Counted from the first letter of the stretch, positions 26,801-33,199 are shown. The stretch is DNA of 64,000 nt from Actinostola sp. cb2023 (GCA_033675265.1 JAUJYZ010000860.1:83501-147500); one strand, 5' to 3'. Numbers and translations: made by a program. Notes: generated by a model not told the origin, from the sequence alone.

Positions 26801-29800
26801 CTACATTCTCCAACGTCAAACCACACAGGTCTTTCTTCAAGTCACAAAGCTACTGAGCTTTTCCCAGGGCCACACAGACACACCCAGCCATATTCCTGGT
26901 GACACCCAATCACGCCGTTTCCTATTCTCTGGAGTCACACAAGACACTCCCGATTTCTATTCCACAGAGTCACAGATGCACCTGGCTTCCATTCTCTAAG
27001 GTCCAGGTTTTCTGGAATCACACAAATACGCCCAACCACTATTCTCGATCTGAGGTCACAAAGACTAGCCTAACTTCTATTGATGGGGTCACACAGATGC
27101 GCCCAACTAATTCTTGATCGGGGTCACAAAGACTCATCCAACTTCTGTATTCAACTGTATTATCTGGGGTCACATAGACATGCCCAACTTAGTACTATGC
27201 CAATCAGGGATCACACAGATTCGCCCGGCTTGTATTATTTGGGGTTACATAGACACGCCCAGCTACTATCCCTGGAATAAACACAGGAAAACACGTCCAA
27301 CTACCATTCTCGATCCGGGGTCACAGAGACTCGCCCGGTTTTATTCTCTAGGATCACATCAACAATATTGCACATTCCATTCTATAAAGCAAACAACGCC
27401 ATTCGAGAAAATAACTGCTCAACTCCAGCAACCTGGAGAAATACTCCAGCAACCTGGAGAAATAGTTAACAATCACTCAAACAAATACTAATTGAATCTC
27501 AACAGACTTCAACAAAACACGCACATTATACTGTGAATTCTGGACCGGCCCAACAGCCGTAGAATCCTCGATAGAAATCCCACCCGAAGCTATTACACAG
27601 ACACTGACAGGTTTTGTGCCGCCTCAACAGGTGGATTCTGAGGCAGAATAGGCAGCACAGCCTGTTGAATATCAGTAGCATGAACAGCAGAAGGCTGTGC
27701 TACCGGTGGATCTGTATCATCTCGACTTGTATCACCCATCGCGATCTTGGTGAACTGACACATTTACATAATTAAGTCTACCATATATAATGCTCATTAC
27801 ATCATCACACGGGATAATAATAATAATAATAATAACATTTATTTGTATAGCGCAAATTCAACATAACGTTTTCAAATGCGCTTTACAACCGATGGAGGAC
27901 TTTTTCGGGCTGCATATGAAGGCGCCTATGGCAGCAGAGCAGCTTATAATCATGAAGAGTTAGTATGTTATTATGTTATGCCTCCAATTTGAAGTAGGCT
28001 GTTGAACTGGGTAACAATCCCCTACTCTTACGAAGAGTTCAACAGGTTCTTTTAATGTCCCCCGTGAAACAGGTTAATTAATTAGCACAAAATATCTAGG
28101 TGAAATATACTCAAATGCGCATCACAAATTATATCAATAAATGAATAAATAATAATCATATAAAGACACAATCTTACTGTTTCTTCATTGGTAAGGACAT
28201 CGAGGCCTTTCAAAATAAGAACTGCGGGAAAGAAATAATAATCAATGCACATAACTATTAGAGATCAGGGAAACGTGGACACAATGTTTCCTTAGGTGAG
28301 CAAACAAGTAGGGATGGAAATAATTAAGTTTCTGTCTCCTGGAAACAAAATAATGTTGTTTCTGAAACATATGTTGTATGTGCGAGCAAATGAGGGCACA
28401 AGATATATCCATTACCTTTGCATGGTGGATTGGAACTTTCTTTGTCATCAGCTGAAACTGTATCACACATTTACATGTAGTAATTAGTGATATTGATAGT
28501 TTATAATACATATATTGTTATTGTAGTTTTTTAGTATTGAGGGCTACTAGTTAATCAGTGTAAACTGTCATGTGCTACCCATGTTAAATAAATAAAGTCG
28601 TTATTATTATTATTATTATTATTAAAGATGCAATAGTTGTTTGTAGGTTGTGTTGTAATTCATAATAAGTAAACACTTACATGTATACACATTGTAACCC
28701 TGAAGATGAGCGCGTAGCTCGAAAGCTTGGTTTATTCCCAAAATAAATTCAAGGTCGACGAAACAAGTATTTACTTATTATAATATATAAGATGATAAAG
28801 ACTACATTGTACAATACATATTGTGTTACTATTCCTGCGACATGACCCTGCATTTAGTGCCCTTGTATGTAAAATATCTCTGCAATCCCCTTGTGCGTAG
28901 CAACATTAAAACCATCAGAAATCTAAGTGAAAGCCACAATACCTTCTTTAGGAGTTCCACAGGAAAAGCATGTCGTCCGTCTTCTTGATGAGAAATTCTG
29001 CGTCCCACACTACACAAAGAACAAGATGGCAGTGTTATTTTGTCTGAAAGATCAACGTGCACTCTGCAATGTGAAACTACTCGTGATAACAACTACATGG
29101 TAAGATACCTTGGGGCAATTCCAGTCCTTATCCTGTGCATTTTTAGGTCTGCTGTAATCTGCACCAATGGAGAATCCTTGGCAAATCAAACGACCCTGAT
29201 ATAATAGCATGGAATTCTATTAAGTTCAATGGACCAATAAGCATGAAATAAAGTATAAACTATTAGACTTACTTTAATATGATCCATCCATTGCTTAGCT
29301 GATTCCACAGTATCAAACTCAACAAAACCAAAGCCTCTTGTGTAACCTTGGTAACAAGATAGAGATGAATGCATAAATGAATAAACAAATGAATGAATGA
29401 ATAAACAAATGAATGAATGCATAAATGAATGCATAAATGAATAAACAAATGAATGAATGAATAAACAAATGAATGAATGAATAAATGAATGCATAAATGA
29501 ATAAACAAATGAATGAATGAATAAACAAATGAATGAATGAATAAACGAATGAATGAATAAACAAATGAATGAATGAATAAACAAATGAAGGAAACATCAT
29601 GTCACTACTGTTGTAATCTAATCTTCTTTACCTATCTTGTTTCTAACAATCCTGACATCTTTGAAGGCAACTTCTGCAGAATAAAGCTCTTCCAGAATCT
29701 ACAAATAAATGTTAAGGTGTAAAATAATAAAGACATGCATGTAGTTTATAAGTTAATCTAATAATACTGGGAAAAAAGAACAGGGATGGAGATTAGGAGG

Positions 29801-32302
29801 ATGAGAGGAAATAGGAGAGGGGGGGAGACCCATATACATACGTCATCTTCTTTGATTTCATCACGTAATCCTCGAAGCATAATGACCGACGTTGGTTCAT
29901 TATCGCTTTTAAATTCAGCTTCTTTCTCCCGTTCAGATCTCTTCTCCTTTTCTCTTGCCTCCCTTTTCCGTTCTCTATGCTCTTCATATCCATCATCCCA
30001 ACGAGTGGTCCGTTCTCGTCGATGTCGAGGCTGAAAATAAAAAATAAAAATAAGAATCTTTTGCAATGAAAAACTGGAACTAAAAACAGTCAAGACACCT
30101 CAACCTCCTGCCTACAGCCTTGGAAAAAGTGGGAAAACAATATTATTCCAGAAAAATAGTAGCAGATTTCTAGTTGACCATGATGTAAAATTTGAAATGC
30201 TAAAAACCTCCTAAATAAAGGGAAAAACTCCAACAATCAGGAACCATATCAAAGTGAAAAGATGAATTAGACTTGACAGTGTTATCCAGAAGTGCTTTTC
30301 AGTGTCACCGTTTGTTTTGTTTCGCTACAATGTATTTCAAGTAAAGAGACCTCGCGGCATTCAAATACTTGTTTGCGCAACTAGAAAAATTGCAGCCACC
30401 ATAACTTGTAAAACACAAGACAGAGCCAATCTCTGGTTAGTATGACTCTTAGTGAACAACAATACCCGAGAGAGATACTCTTGTACATCGTATGTGGAAA
30501 ATATTGATAAATTACCTCAAATTTCTGAATCAAAAACACCACACTCGTCTCTCTAAATTATGAAAACCTCAACCTTTTTGCCAAATGAAACTATATTGAA
30601 AAATGAGTCCAAATTGTTGAAAATAAAACACCTTCCCTATGCAGCCCATAAACTATGATACTCATTAACCGATAGGATCACGTTGCTTCAGAAATAGAGC
30701 ACACCCACTGCCATGGTGTACTTACATATTCACAATAATAATATCAACTTTGTGGTGCATCACAACACTAACTGAAAGTTCTTCTGGACAACACTGTGGC
30801 AGATTTCTAGTTGTGTATTGTATGTACTGATAAGTAAACTGCTTCCCTTTATAAACCTGGGTGTCATACTCGATCATAACTGGAGTATTTGACTTTGGGA
30901 GTCAAGACTGGTAGCGATAGTAAGTGTTTCTTTGTATGTGGGAGTCATGTATTTGTAGATTTTAAGTTAGTTTCGACCACATTTCTGACAATTTTTTTAA
31001 TATGCATAGAATAGGGATATTAAAAAATTAGTCAGAAATGTGGTTGAATCTTAAAATCTACAAATACAGGTAGCTATGTTGGTTGGTATGAATAGCATTA
31101 TACAGTACAATACAAACAAGTATGGCCACTTCTATCTCGACATAAAACAATAGAACGTCTGGCCATGTTGGAATCTGATTGGATAATAATGGCAATAGAA
31201 GTCATACTTGCTTGCATTGTACAGTAGTCCTTCCATCCATCCTTCCATCCAAAACAGCTACTACACATACATGATCTCATTCAAAATTTAAGAGAAGCAG
31301 TTTACTCAATATATTATTCACTCTATACATAAATATCATTATCTCATCACTTCTTCTTTGGAGTAATCATCACGACTGCTTCTTGATCTATCCCAGTCAC
31401 GATCACGATCTCTATCTCTGCGATCATAATCCCTGCGATCGCCATCCAAGTCACGATCTCGCTCTCGTTCTCTGTCTCTTCCTCGGTAGCCACTATGATC
31501 TCTGTATCTATCTCTACCCGGTTCATCTCGGTAATCATTTTCGCGTTCCCACCTACTACTTCTTTCTCTATCTCTGTGACGATAATCAGAGTCTGATCGA
31601 TTTCTCTCGTAATCCATATCTCGTCCTCGACCTTGGCTTCTATCTGAATACTCTCTGTCATAAGATCCCCTGTCATTATATGGATCTCTGTTGGGGAAGT
31701 ATTCAGGCATGGTACTGATTCTAGGATCAGGGCCTCTAAAACGGCTCAGTTCTCTGGTAATGTCTTGTTCTAGAAAGTCCTCTCCTTCGTGGTAGTATAG
31801 ATCTCTTGGTGGTGGTATCGGTGGCGGCATTCTTGGAAAGCCCATGCAATGCATGTCAAATGGCGGTCCGTAGTCCCTGTTGTCCCTATAGCAAAGTTGC
31901 AAACCAATGACAATGTGTCAATTACAAAGAACTTGCAAAATAACTTTGGGATTGAAAAGTGGATGGTGGATTGAAACCTGGAGTACCAAAAGAGTGAGAA
32001 TAAATGGGAAATGAGAAAAGTACCATGCGATATGTAAGATATAAGCAAGATAAAGAAATGGAATGGATCTCCCTCCATTGTCTCATAAATATGCAGCCTA
32101 TAAAGTACATGCGGCTTCCCAGCGCCTGATTGCCCGGGTAGATTGGTCAGGGCTAAGGTTGGGATAATAGATCATTGTTGTTAGTGATCAGCACAGCTAC
32201 AGGACTCTAACGTCTACTGTAAGCTTACGTTTGTACATGTAACTTAGTTAATACTTATGCTGTATCATACTGTCACACAATCTCTTGCCTCATTTTTTCC
32301 AT
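2757..32302 (-). CDS. RBM5: RBM5/RBM10-type RNA-binding splicing regulator, 24 coding exons, 927 aa
   Basis: Coding exons (plus coordinates, 5' to 3' on the minus strand): 32302-32289, 31885-31351, 30030-29842, 29698-29632, 29346-29273, 29195-29109, 29009-28943, 28221-28178, 24142-24026, 23661-23543, 21464-21329, 20908-20881, 15194-15034, 13993-13914, 13305-13169, 10764-10727, 10330-10060, 7321-7158, 6364-6290, 5770-5655, 3798-3735, 3668-3603, 3412-3305, 2783-2757. All have AG acceptors. All donors are GT except exon 1 (GC). Phases match at every junction and the total is 2784 nt. Domain order is Arg/Asp-rich N-terminus, RRM1, RanBP2 finger, RRM2, OCRE, C2H2 and G-patch, as in RBM5/RBM10; from memory, length is close to human RBM10. 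The family regulates alternative splicing in the nucleus; in vertebrates OCRE binds SmN/B and the G-patch recruits DHX15. The ATG at 32302 is the first one in frame, but the frame stays open upstream, so the start is less certain. It could be called RBM10; an invertebrate single-copy ancestor is likely. Confidence 0.95.
2880..3241. repeat. (GGAA)n microsatellite in the last RBM5/10 intron
   Basis: About 90 GGAA units with a few one-base interruptions, between exons 24 and 23. Every frame is open on both strands, so the ORFs here are spurious. Confidence 0.97.
4332..5720 (-). repeat. 66-bp minisatellite made of exon 20 end plus its 5' splice site, 22 copies
   Basis: Twenty-two donor-bearing copies are spaced 66 bp apart, except three 44-bp short units (starting 4332, 4904 and 5541) and one 65-bp unit. 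Read on the minus strand, each unit is the last about 48 nt of exon 20, the donor (GTAAGT in most copies, GTAAAT in about six) and a few intron bases. The copy at 5651 is the real exon end. The long ORFs through the array arise because 66 is a multiple of 3. Confidence 0.95.
5655..6364 (-). CDS. RBM5: RBM5/10 exons 19-20: basic linker before the G-patch
   Basis: Exon 19 (6364-6290) encodes QNIDIHKKMNMTDKQRDEIE and RRERD. Exon 20 (5770-5655) encodes SKYRDRAKERRAKY and ends TFTPPAPSRKRKPFQPTS. This aligns with the MKYRDRAAERREKYG...KRKK block of RBM5. The exon 20 donor (ACATC|GTAAGT) ends in phase 2 and is completed by the first A of exon 21, which fixes it as the authentic donor. Beyond it, 21 more copies of the same exon end and donor lie in tandem in the intron. 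Confidence 0.92.
6057..6091. repeat. Poly-G run
   Basis: About 25 consecutive G after acagggggg, in the intron between exons 19 and 20. Prone to assembly error. Confidence 0.9.
6690..7080. repeat. 16-bp array gggagagaggaagata
   Basis: About 24 copies with a few 14-bp variants, in the intron between exons 18 and 19. It is purine-only on the plus strand apart from one t per unit. Confidence 0.95.
7158..7321 (-). CDS. RBM5: RBM5/10 exon 18: C2H2 zinc finger
   Basis: 164 nt, acceptor TATAGCAG at 7322 and donor AAG|GTGTGT at 7157. It encodes an acidic segment (EYGEDDDSDPEPEEP) and then the finger CLLCKRQFPNKEGLDRH...H. The C2H2 block of human RBM5/RBM10 is very similar. The 3' splice site and first bases of this exon are repeated four times just upstream, in the 90-bp array. 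Confidence 0.92.
7303..7672 (-). repeat. 90-bp minisatellite carrying the exon 18 3' splice site, about 4 copies
   Basis: Units start at about 7310, 7393, 7483 and 7573, with a partial unit at 7663. On the minus strand each holds a branch-point-like tgctaac, the acceptor gtcttatagcag and the first bases of exon 18 (agtatggtgaagat). The copy ending at 7321 is the functional one. The 28-residue repeat on the plus strand is a by-product of the 90-bp period. Confidence 0.92.
7821..10035. repeat. 11-mer satellite cagacaggcaa, 2.2 kb
   Basis: About 200 units, with variants cagacagacaa and caagacaggcaa, and occasional catgcagacagg. It fills the RBM5/10 intron between exons 17 and 18 and starts about 25 nt past the exon 17 donor. 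The period of 11 leaves open frames of over 700 codons on both strands that are not genes. Confidence 0.97.
10060..13305 (-). CDS. RBM5: RBM5/10 exons 15-17: Thr-rich and charged linker
   Basis: Exon 15 (13305-13169) is a Thr/Pro/Ser run. Exon 16 (10764-10727, 38 nt) encodes EKQKKAKTLQAKK. Exon 17 (10330-10060) begins IAKDMERWARNVN, the conserved KDMERWAK block of RBM5/RBM10, and ends in an acidic/proline stretch. Phases 1/0/1 match. The intron between exons 15 and 16 holds a DIRS-like RT/RNase H ORF. The intron after exon 17 holds the 11-mer satellite, which starts about 25 nt past the donor. Confidence 0.88.
10985..13010 (-). mobile_element. DIRS/Ngaro-like element body with candidate direct repeats
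   Basis: The string acaaagcaaccag, followed by a related gaagc-ag, occurs at about 10989 and again exactly 2000 bp away at about 12989, inside the RT ORF start. Such split direct repeats occur in Ngaro-type elements, but a chance copy or an adjacent fragment of the same family is possible. The true ends were not found. Confidence 0.4.
11337..13049 (-). CDS. DIRS-like reverse transcriptase/RNase H, uninterrupted, 570 aa
   Basis: RT motifs: LLAKFDIESAFRNIPV, LPFGLCSAHHISNAVAEMVE, and the catalytic box HYKDDFILAG (YxDD with Lys at x). RNase H follows: VGSDASG, YKEVFAVVLSAHIW, FRVNNEAVVHIL, HNGIVDALSRYDW. The type is common in DIRS/Ngaro-like tyrosine-recombinase retroelements of marine animals. 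No recombinase ORF is visible beside it. It sits in the same orientation as RBM5/10 in the intron between exons 15 and 16. The third catalytic Asp of RNase H appears as Asn (VNNEA where DN is usual). A domesticated gene is less likely. Confidence 0.85.
   Translation of the reverse strand: MHMIAQILWCLGWLASLVALLPRFVAFVILDLPVILPTVASICRLNYPKFCHELQSHPDKAQVLYVLQGILHGFRLGFESPITLKQSKKNKPSAYQHAGIVDTYLKNEVCLGRVAGPFDYPPLPSLQTCAFGVIRKKGPPKEWRLLIDLPSPPGHKVNDGIDQASCSLQYNKIDDVVKMLAVFGKGALLAKFDIESAFRNIPVNPFDRYLLGMKWKKKYYMDLVLPFGLCSAHHISNAVAEMVEWILLHNYDIEYIMHYKDDFILAGPSNSLVCLNNLNKVTAVTSELGLPLHPQKCVGPTTSMVVLGIELDTAAEIARLPTDKLLAVQQTLDDWSQRKWCIKKDLQSLIGTLHHACKIVWPGRAFLCRMIDLLSCFRSDKHPIRLNAECKKDLSWWKEFVSTWNGVSFFCFPDLEPLPNYHVGSDASGTLGYGIFLESEWFSGPWLPHQLDLSIVYKEVFAVVLSAHIWSSRWSRKRILFRVNNEAVVHILNSLTSKEPNIMHLLRSLLLLAARHNFSFTAVHVPSIHNGIVDALSRYDWQAFRTLAPAAKSYPVQVPPQLISQLSQVT
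13352..13471. repeat. (ATT)n microsatellite
   Basis: Interrupted ATT/GTT repeat in the intron between exons 14 and 15, next to a relic LINE tail (gagaaataaagttatcatt at about 13568). Confidence 0.9.
13914..15194 (-). CDS. RBM5: RBM5/10 exons 13-14: OCRE domain
   Basis: Exon 13 (15194-15034) ends with YDTLSGYYYDSVSGLYYDS and exon 14 (13993-13914) continues YYYNGTTGQYSYWDTNIQQY. This is the aromatic octamer-repeat (OCRE) fold that binds proline-rich Sm protein tails in RBM5/RBM10. The intron between them is filled by a 25-bp tandem repeat. Confidence 0.93.
14062..14985. repeat. (GA)n followed by a 25-bp array ctccttccctgacctaaccaggg
   Basis: (GA)22 at 14062-14105, then about 35 copies of a 24-25-bp unit with a/t variation at the join. 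It fills the intron inside the OCRE domain. Confidence 0.96.
15670..16593 (+). CDS. LINE ORF1 protein, intact, 307 aa
   Basis: The N-terminus is Arg/Ser-rich (KARRRNRSNLSSESS). A long coiled coil of Leu/Glu/Lys heptads covers about residues 60-160. The C-terminal half holds YSRRENIKFFNIEE, REIEIQRVHRVGK and RPILARFLRYKDCESIL, the pattern of L1-type ORF1 RNA-binding domains (Transposase_22-like). It is expected to be a trimeric RNA chaperone that coats the element RNA. The frame is uninterrupted, unlike ORF2. Confidence 0.88.
   Translation: MAECIENLKARRRNRSNLSSESSIESPEAKKTRNSSVERISDNEGDEVLTALNMAGNLNEKLQQILKKLEKLDTIEKSTSKIESSLKELEIRMAKMEEFKITASKDIQELKDGLSYVGDQVQEAKLDEVSKNLTQIDELKKESSSKLEELTTQNLYLEAYSRRENIKFFNIEETPRENVEEVLRDFLEEELGHQDAREIEIQRVHRVGKTKGDKPRPILARFLRYKDCESILSMGRRLRDTDYQMFTDLPYEIIRRRRLQMDNLRTAKLNNIPAYFSKSQPDKLYIRGKVWPVGRELEVISVRYPKV
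16769..20592 (+). pseudogene. LINE ORF2 (endonuclease-reverse transcriptase), frameshifted
   Basis: Segments in changing frames: 16769-17206 and 17211-17624 (AP endonuclease: NILSLNVRGL, FLQETH, WGGDFNF, STDHSAL), 17630-18063 (linker), 18050-19108 (reverse transcriptase: TPGNDGLTKEFY, WRPISLINVD, FAADFEKAFDTIEH, GTKQGDPISPYI, catalytic FADDT), about 19110-19586, 19547-20131 and 20140-20592 (C-terminal region with CSFCSLYPETIDHLFVEC, a CCHC-like knuckle). About six single-base shifts break an otherwise full-length reading frame. The catalytic motifs are intact. Confidence 0.9.
20881..21464 (-). CDS. RBM5: RBM5/10 exons 11-12, including a 28-nt microexon
   Basis: Exon 11 (21464-21329, 136 nt) encodes an Ala/Gln/Ser-rich linker (AIAQAQSASQSSYSSQYQQ) equivalent to the AQWA-containing linker after RRM2. 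Exon 12 (20908-20881) is a 28-nt microexon coding PLTSGTAQQ. It is supported by AG|CCCC and CAAG|GTAAAT borders and by phase agreement on both sides (9 codons plus 1 nt, then 2 nt from exon 13). A nearly complete LINE lies 6 nt past its donor. Confidence 0.85.
21088..21283. repeat. Imperfect foldback element containing CACAGGGAGCCCA
   Basis: Arms: caagcatcaagagttccagac / gtctggaacacttgatgcttg and attacaaaggaaaagtgagc / its reverse complement. The motif CACAGGGAGCCCA at 21170-21182 sits in the centre without a partner. Confidence 0.75.
21629..22171. mobile_element. MITE with TIR CACAGGGAGCCCA and 7-bp TSD gtcccac
   Basis: Left end CACAGGGAGCCCA at 21636-21648, right end TGGGCTCCCTGTG at 22152-22164. 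The terminal inverted repeats continue for over 100 bp (aagcataaattcagtaaa on the left, its reverse complement on the right). Identical 7-bp gtcccac flanks sit at 21629-21635 and 22165-22171. It is non-coding, about 529 bp, and lies in the RBM5/10 intron between exons 10 and 11, close to exon 11. Confidence 0.88.
22316..22870. repeat. CAGT-type repeat with an embedded (ATTC)n tract
   Basis: cagtcagtcaatcagtc repeats flank an ATTC microsatellite (22602-22691) preceded by aaataaaattc, which looks like a LINE tail inserted in the satellite. Confidence 0.88.
22841..23525. repeat. 80-bp satellite with 160-bp higher-order period
   Basis: ccatcagtga recurs every 80 bp from 22921 to 23481. Successive copies alternate ttcagtgaga and ttcaatgaga, so the true period is 160 bp. 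It ends about 18 bp from exon 10. Confidence 0.93.
23543..28221 (-). CDS. RBM5: RBM5/10 exons 8-10: RRM2
   Basis: Exon 8 (28221-28178) encodes RNP2-like VLILKGL, exon 9 (24142-24026) encodes RNP1-like SRGFCFVEL, and exon 10 (23661-23543) encodes the end of the fold (MNPPFEIDGRIINTLYAKN). The 4-kb intron between exons 8 and 9 hosts the decayed DIRS-like element. The donor side of exon 10 abuts the 80-bp satellite by about 15 nt. Confidence 0.92.
24290..24425 (+). mobile_element. CR1/L2-like LINE 3' tails
   Basis: ttgagaaataaagttattattatt (about 24280-24325) and gaaagcgctatataaataaagttatta (24390-24416) match the 3'-UTR style of the 41.5-kb LINE tail. Both are short relics. Confidence 0.5.
24708..25210 (-). 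pseudogene. DIRS-like tyrosine recombinase fragment
   Basis: Contains the N-terminal core-binding part and FFAGDRAGDLGHVKCQEIL, the Arg-containing box of DIRS recombinases, followed by GLLFNHTLTK. The later catalytic HxxR and Tyr are not present. Confidence 0.72.
25223..25965 (-). pseudogene. DIRS-like reverse transcriptase fragment
   Basis: Two frames (25965-25687 and 25730-25223) give VWGKVGVVE, EPSKPHLCLDARFLNLW, KLDDNSGYDHILLTKES and SLYIDDRLIGELF. The catalytic YIDD is intact but the frame breaks near 25710, near 25490 and at 25223. Confidence 0.75.
26401..26690 (-). pseudogene. Gag C-terminal fragment with CCHC zinc knuckle
   Basis: Frame begins DSPMAKLQKELKELRDSA, a short coiled coil, and ends with CYACGQYGHFARSCKT. 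An AG precedes it (ctatttatgtag|gattctcc), so the two gag parts may have been joined by splicing across the 26.87-27.4 kb repeat array. Confidence 0.7.
26870..27400. repeat. Degenerate tandem array of about 40 bp inside the DIRS-like gag
   Basis: Repeated ggtcacacagac / cgcccaactactattctc / gatcnggggtcac blocks, about 12 diverged copies. It separates the two gag pieces. Confidence 0.7.
27826..27900 (-). mobile_element. Short LINE-tail relic, minus strand
   Basis: (ATA)n followed by acatttatttgtatagcgcaaa and gcgctttacaa is the reverse complement of the same kind of LINE 3' end. Confidence 0.45.
28660..28785. other. Hairpin element with ctgaagatgagcgcg...cgaaagc core
   Basis: Terminal inverted repeats (aataagtaaacac / gtatttacttatta) enclose ctgaagatgagcgcgtagct followed by cgaaagc. 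The core resembles the CTGATGAG-stem-CGAAA pattern of retroelement-borne hammerhead ribozymes but has a 3-nt insertion, so activity is doubtful. Confidence 0.3.
28943..29195 (-). CDS. RBM5: RBM5/10 exons 6-7: RanBP2-type zinc finger
   Basis: Exon 6 (29195-29109) ends with DWNCPK and exon 7 (29009-28943) continues CGTQNFSSRRRTTCFSCGTP. This gives the W-x-C-x2-C-x10-C-x2-C pattern of the RNA-binding RanBP2 finger between the two RRMs in RBM5/RBM10. Splicing is phase 0 between the two exons and phase 1 into exon 8. Confidence 0.92.
29273..30030 (-). CDS. RBM5: RBM5/10 exons 3-5: RRM1
   Basis: Exon 3 (30030-29842) carries a charged Glu/Lys/Arg helix and then RNP2-like VIMLRGL. Exon 4 (29698-29632) continues with ILEELYSAEVAF. 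Exon 5 (29346-29273) has RNP1 RGFGFVEF. Together they make the first RNA recognition motif, about residues 233-315. The intron between exons 4 and 5 is almost entirely a TGAATGAATAAACAAA-type tandem repeat. Confidence 0.92.
29370..29588. repeat. TGAATGAATAAACAAA array inside RRM1
   Basis: 16-bp and 8-bp variants of aaatgaatgaatgaataaac fill the RBM5/10 intron between exons 4 and 5. Confidence 0.93.
30945..31076. repeat. Inverted repeat in the RBM5/10 intron between exons 2 and 3
   Basis: Arms tatttgtagattttaag...cacatttctgac and the reverse complement gtcagaaatgtgg...cttaaaatctacaaata, with a short AT-rich loop. Confidence 0.75.
31351..31885 (-). CDS. RBM5: RBM5/10 exon 2: Arg/Asp-rich N-terminal region
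   Basis: A 535-nt exon encoding residues about 5-183. It starts with a Pro/Met-rich stretch and runs into dense R/D/E/S dipeptides (DRDRDWDRSRSSRDD near the end), the low-complexity RS/RD tract that precedes RRM1 in this family. Acceptor CTATAG at 31886-31891; donor GTGATG beginning at 31350. The donor is weak but is the only choice that keeps phase 0 into exon 3, and the frame reaches a stop just beyond it. Confidence 0.88.
32284..32290 (-). other. GC-AG intron donor after RBM5/10 exon 1
   Basis: Exon 1 ends ATGAG|GCAAGAG, a GC donor with the extended GCAAG consensus typical of GC-AG introns. No GT nearby keeps the frame, while this site gives phase 2 and joins precisely to exon 2, which starts G|GAC. 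Confidence 0.65.
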
Positions 32303-32409
32303 ATCTGGCGACGTTAGTGAGCGGCCATCAACTTCTTCTACCTGTCTGTAAATAGCAAGATAGCAAGTTCAATAATCATAAAGATCGTTTAGCAAGATAT
32401 AACCCAACA

Positions 32410-32740
32410 GCCTTGGACCTTAAAGCGCGATCTGACTGATCTGACTACGTTCCTTGTCGATGATGCGAACAACAACTCGAATTCAAAATGGCGGACGGCT
32501 TTGGTCGAACAGAAGTGAAAAAAGTCCGTGAAAAAAGACTGAAGAGCCTGAAATAAAAACATCAGTATGATCCATAGATAATAATTTATTAGTTTTTAAA
32601 GTACAAACCTTTGATTTGATGAAGATAATCGGCAATCTGAAGGAAAAATCTGACAAACTCGTGTTCTTGCGACTTGCCTTTCGAGTTTCGCACGCTGCAA
32701 GGTTACCAAGCTCTTCGCCCAAAGAATTATGGGTAATATA
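32410..32740 (-). promoter_or_regulatory. Candidate RBM5/10 promoter and 5' UTR region
   Basis: Upstream of exon 1 I see ATTATGGGTAA (32726-32736) and a YY1-like AAAATGGCGGAC (plus strand, 32485-32496). The same ATTATGGGTAA plus an AAGATGGC occur just upstream of NICN1. A 5' UTR exon ending at a GCAAGT-type donor near 32677 is possible but unproven. Confidence 0.35.
32488..32559 (+). CDS. Tiny ORF opposite the RBM5/10 promoter
   Basis: ATGGCGGAC start and 23 Lys/Arg-rich codons (MADGFGRTEVKKVREKRLKS) before TAA. It may be a short exon of a divergent transcript, or just the YY1-like promoter motif read as an ORF. Confidence 0.15.
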
Positions 32741-33199
32741 AAGAATGAAGAAACAAAAAGATGGGTCATAAAAATGAGAAGAAGAAGAAATGATTATTTT
32801 TGTTCTACATAAAATAAATGAATCCCAATCAAATCATAGTTGGGATTCCTATGTTTGACATAGTGAAATCAGGTCTTGCTATACTGGGCAAGGCATCGGT
32901 CAGAGCCGTTACAGTGTCATTCGGCAATATTGATGTGGTTGCTGTTTCACCTGTTTTCGCTTTTTATCTGCTATATATAGTTTATAGTTGGTCTTTAGTT
33001 GGTCTGTACGCGCCTGCGCCCTATAGAACGCGTTCAAGCAAGTCTTCCAGTGCTTGAAGCACTCGTTTAAGAGCGTAACACGGTAGTTACTGTAGTTGTA
33101 CACTTTTGTCTTGTTTATGATAGAAGACTGTGATGTGGAACTCTTCATTTGTATCATCGGATCGTATTAACCTGAAATATTAGTCTTCCCGATACAGTA

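Larger units (their letters stand above)
24708..27739 (-). mobile_element. Decayed DIRS-like element (gag, RT, tyrosine recombinase)
   Basis: Minus-strand order: gag N-terminus 27739-27593 (MGDTSRDDTDPPVAQPS, stop at 27593), gag C-terminus about 26690-26401 with a CCHC knuckle (CYACGQYGHFARSC), RT about 25965-25223 (LCLDARFLNLW, KLDDNSGYDHILL, LPFGW, YIDDR), and tyrosine recombinase 25210-24708 (core-binding region, then FFAGDRAGDLGHVKCQEIL with the first catalytic Arg). The RNase H region between RT and recombinase is missing. The recombinase ends before its HxxR and Tyr. Frames shift several times. It lies in the RBM5/10 intron between exons 8 and 9. Confidence 0.82.

Noticed and set aside
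31347..31718. Alternative frames across the RBM5/10 Arg/Asp-rich exon on both strands
   Set aside because: Shadows of the exon 2 reading frame caused by its low complexity.
32483..32722. Minus-strand frame starting with GEELGNLAACETRK as the RBM5/10 N-terminus
   Set aside because: The frame begins at TTG, not ATG, and joining it needs a second unsupported GC donor. It is better treated as possible 5' UTR.
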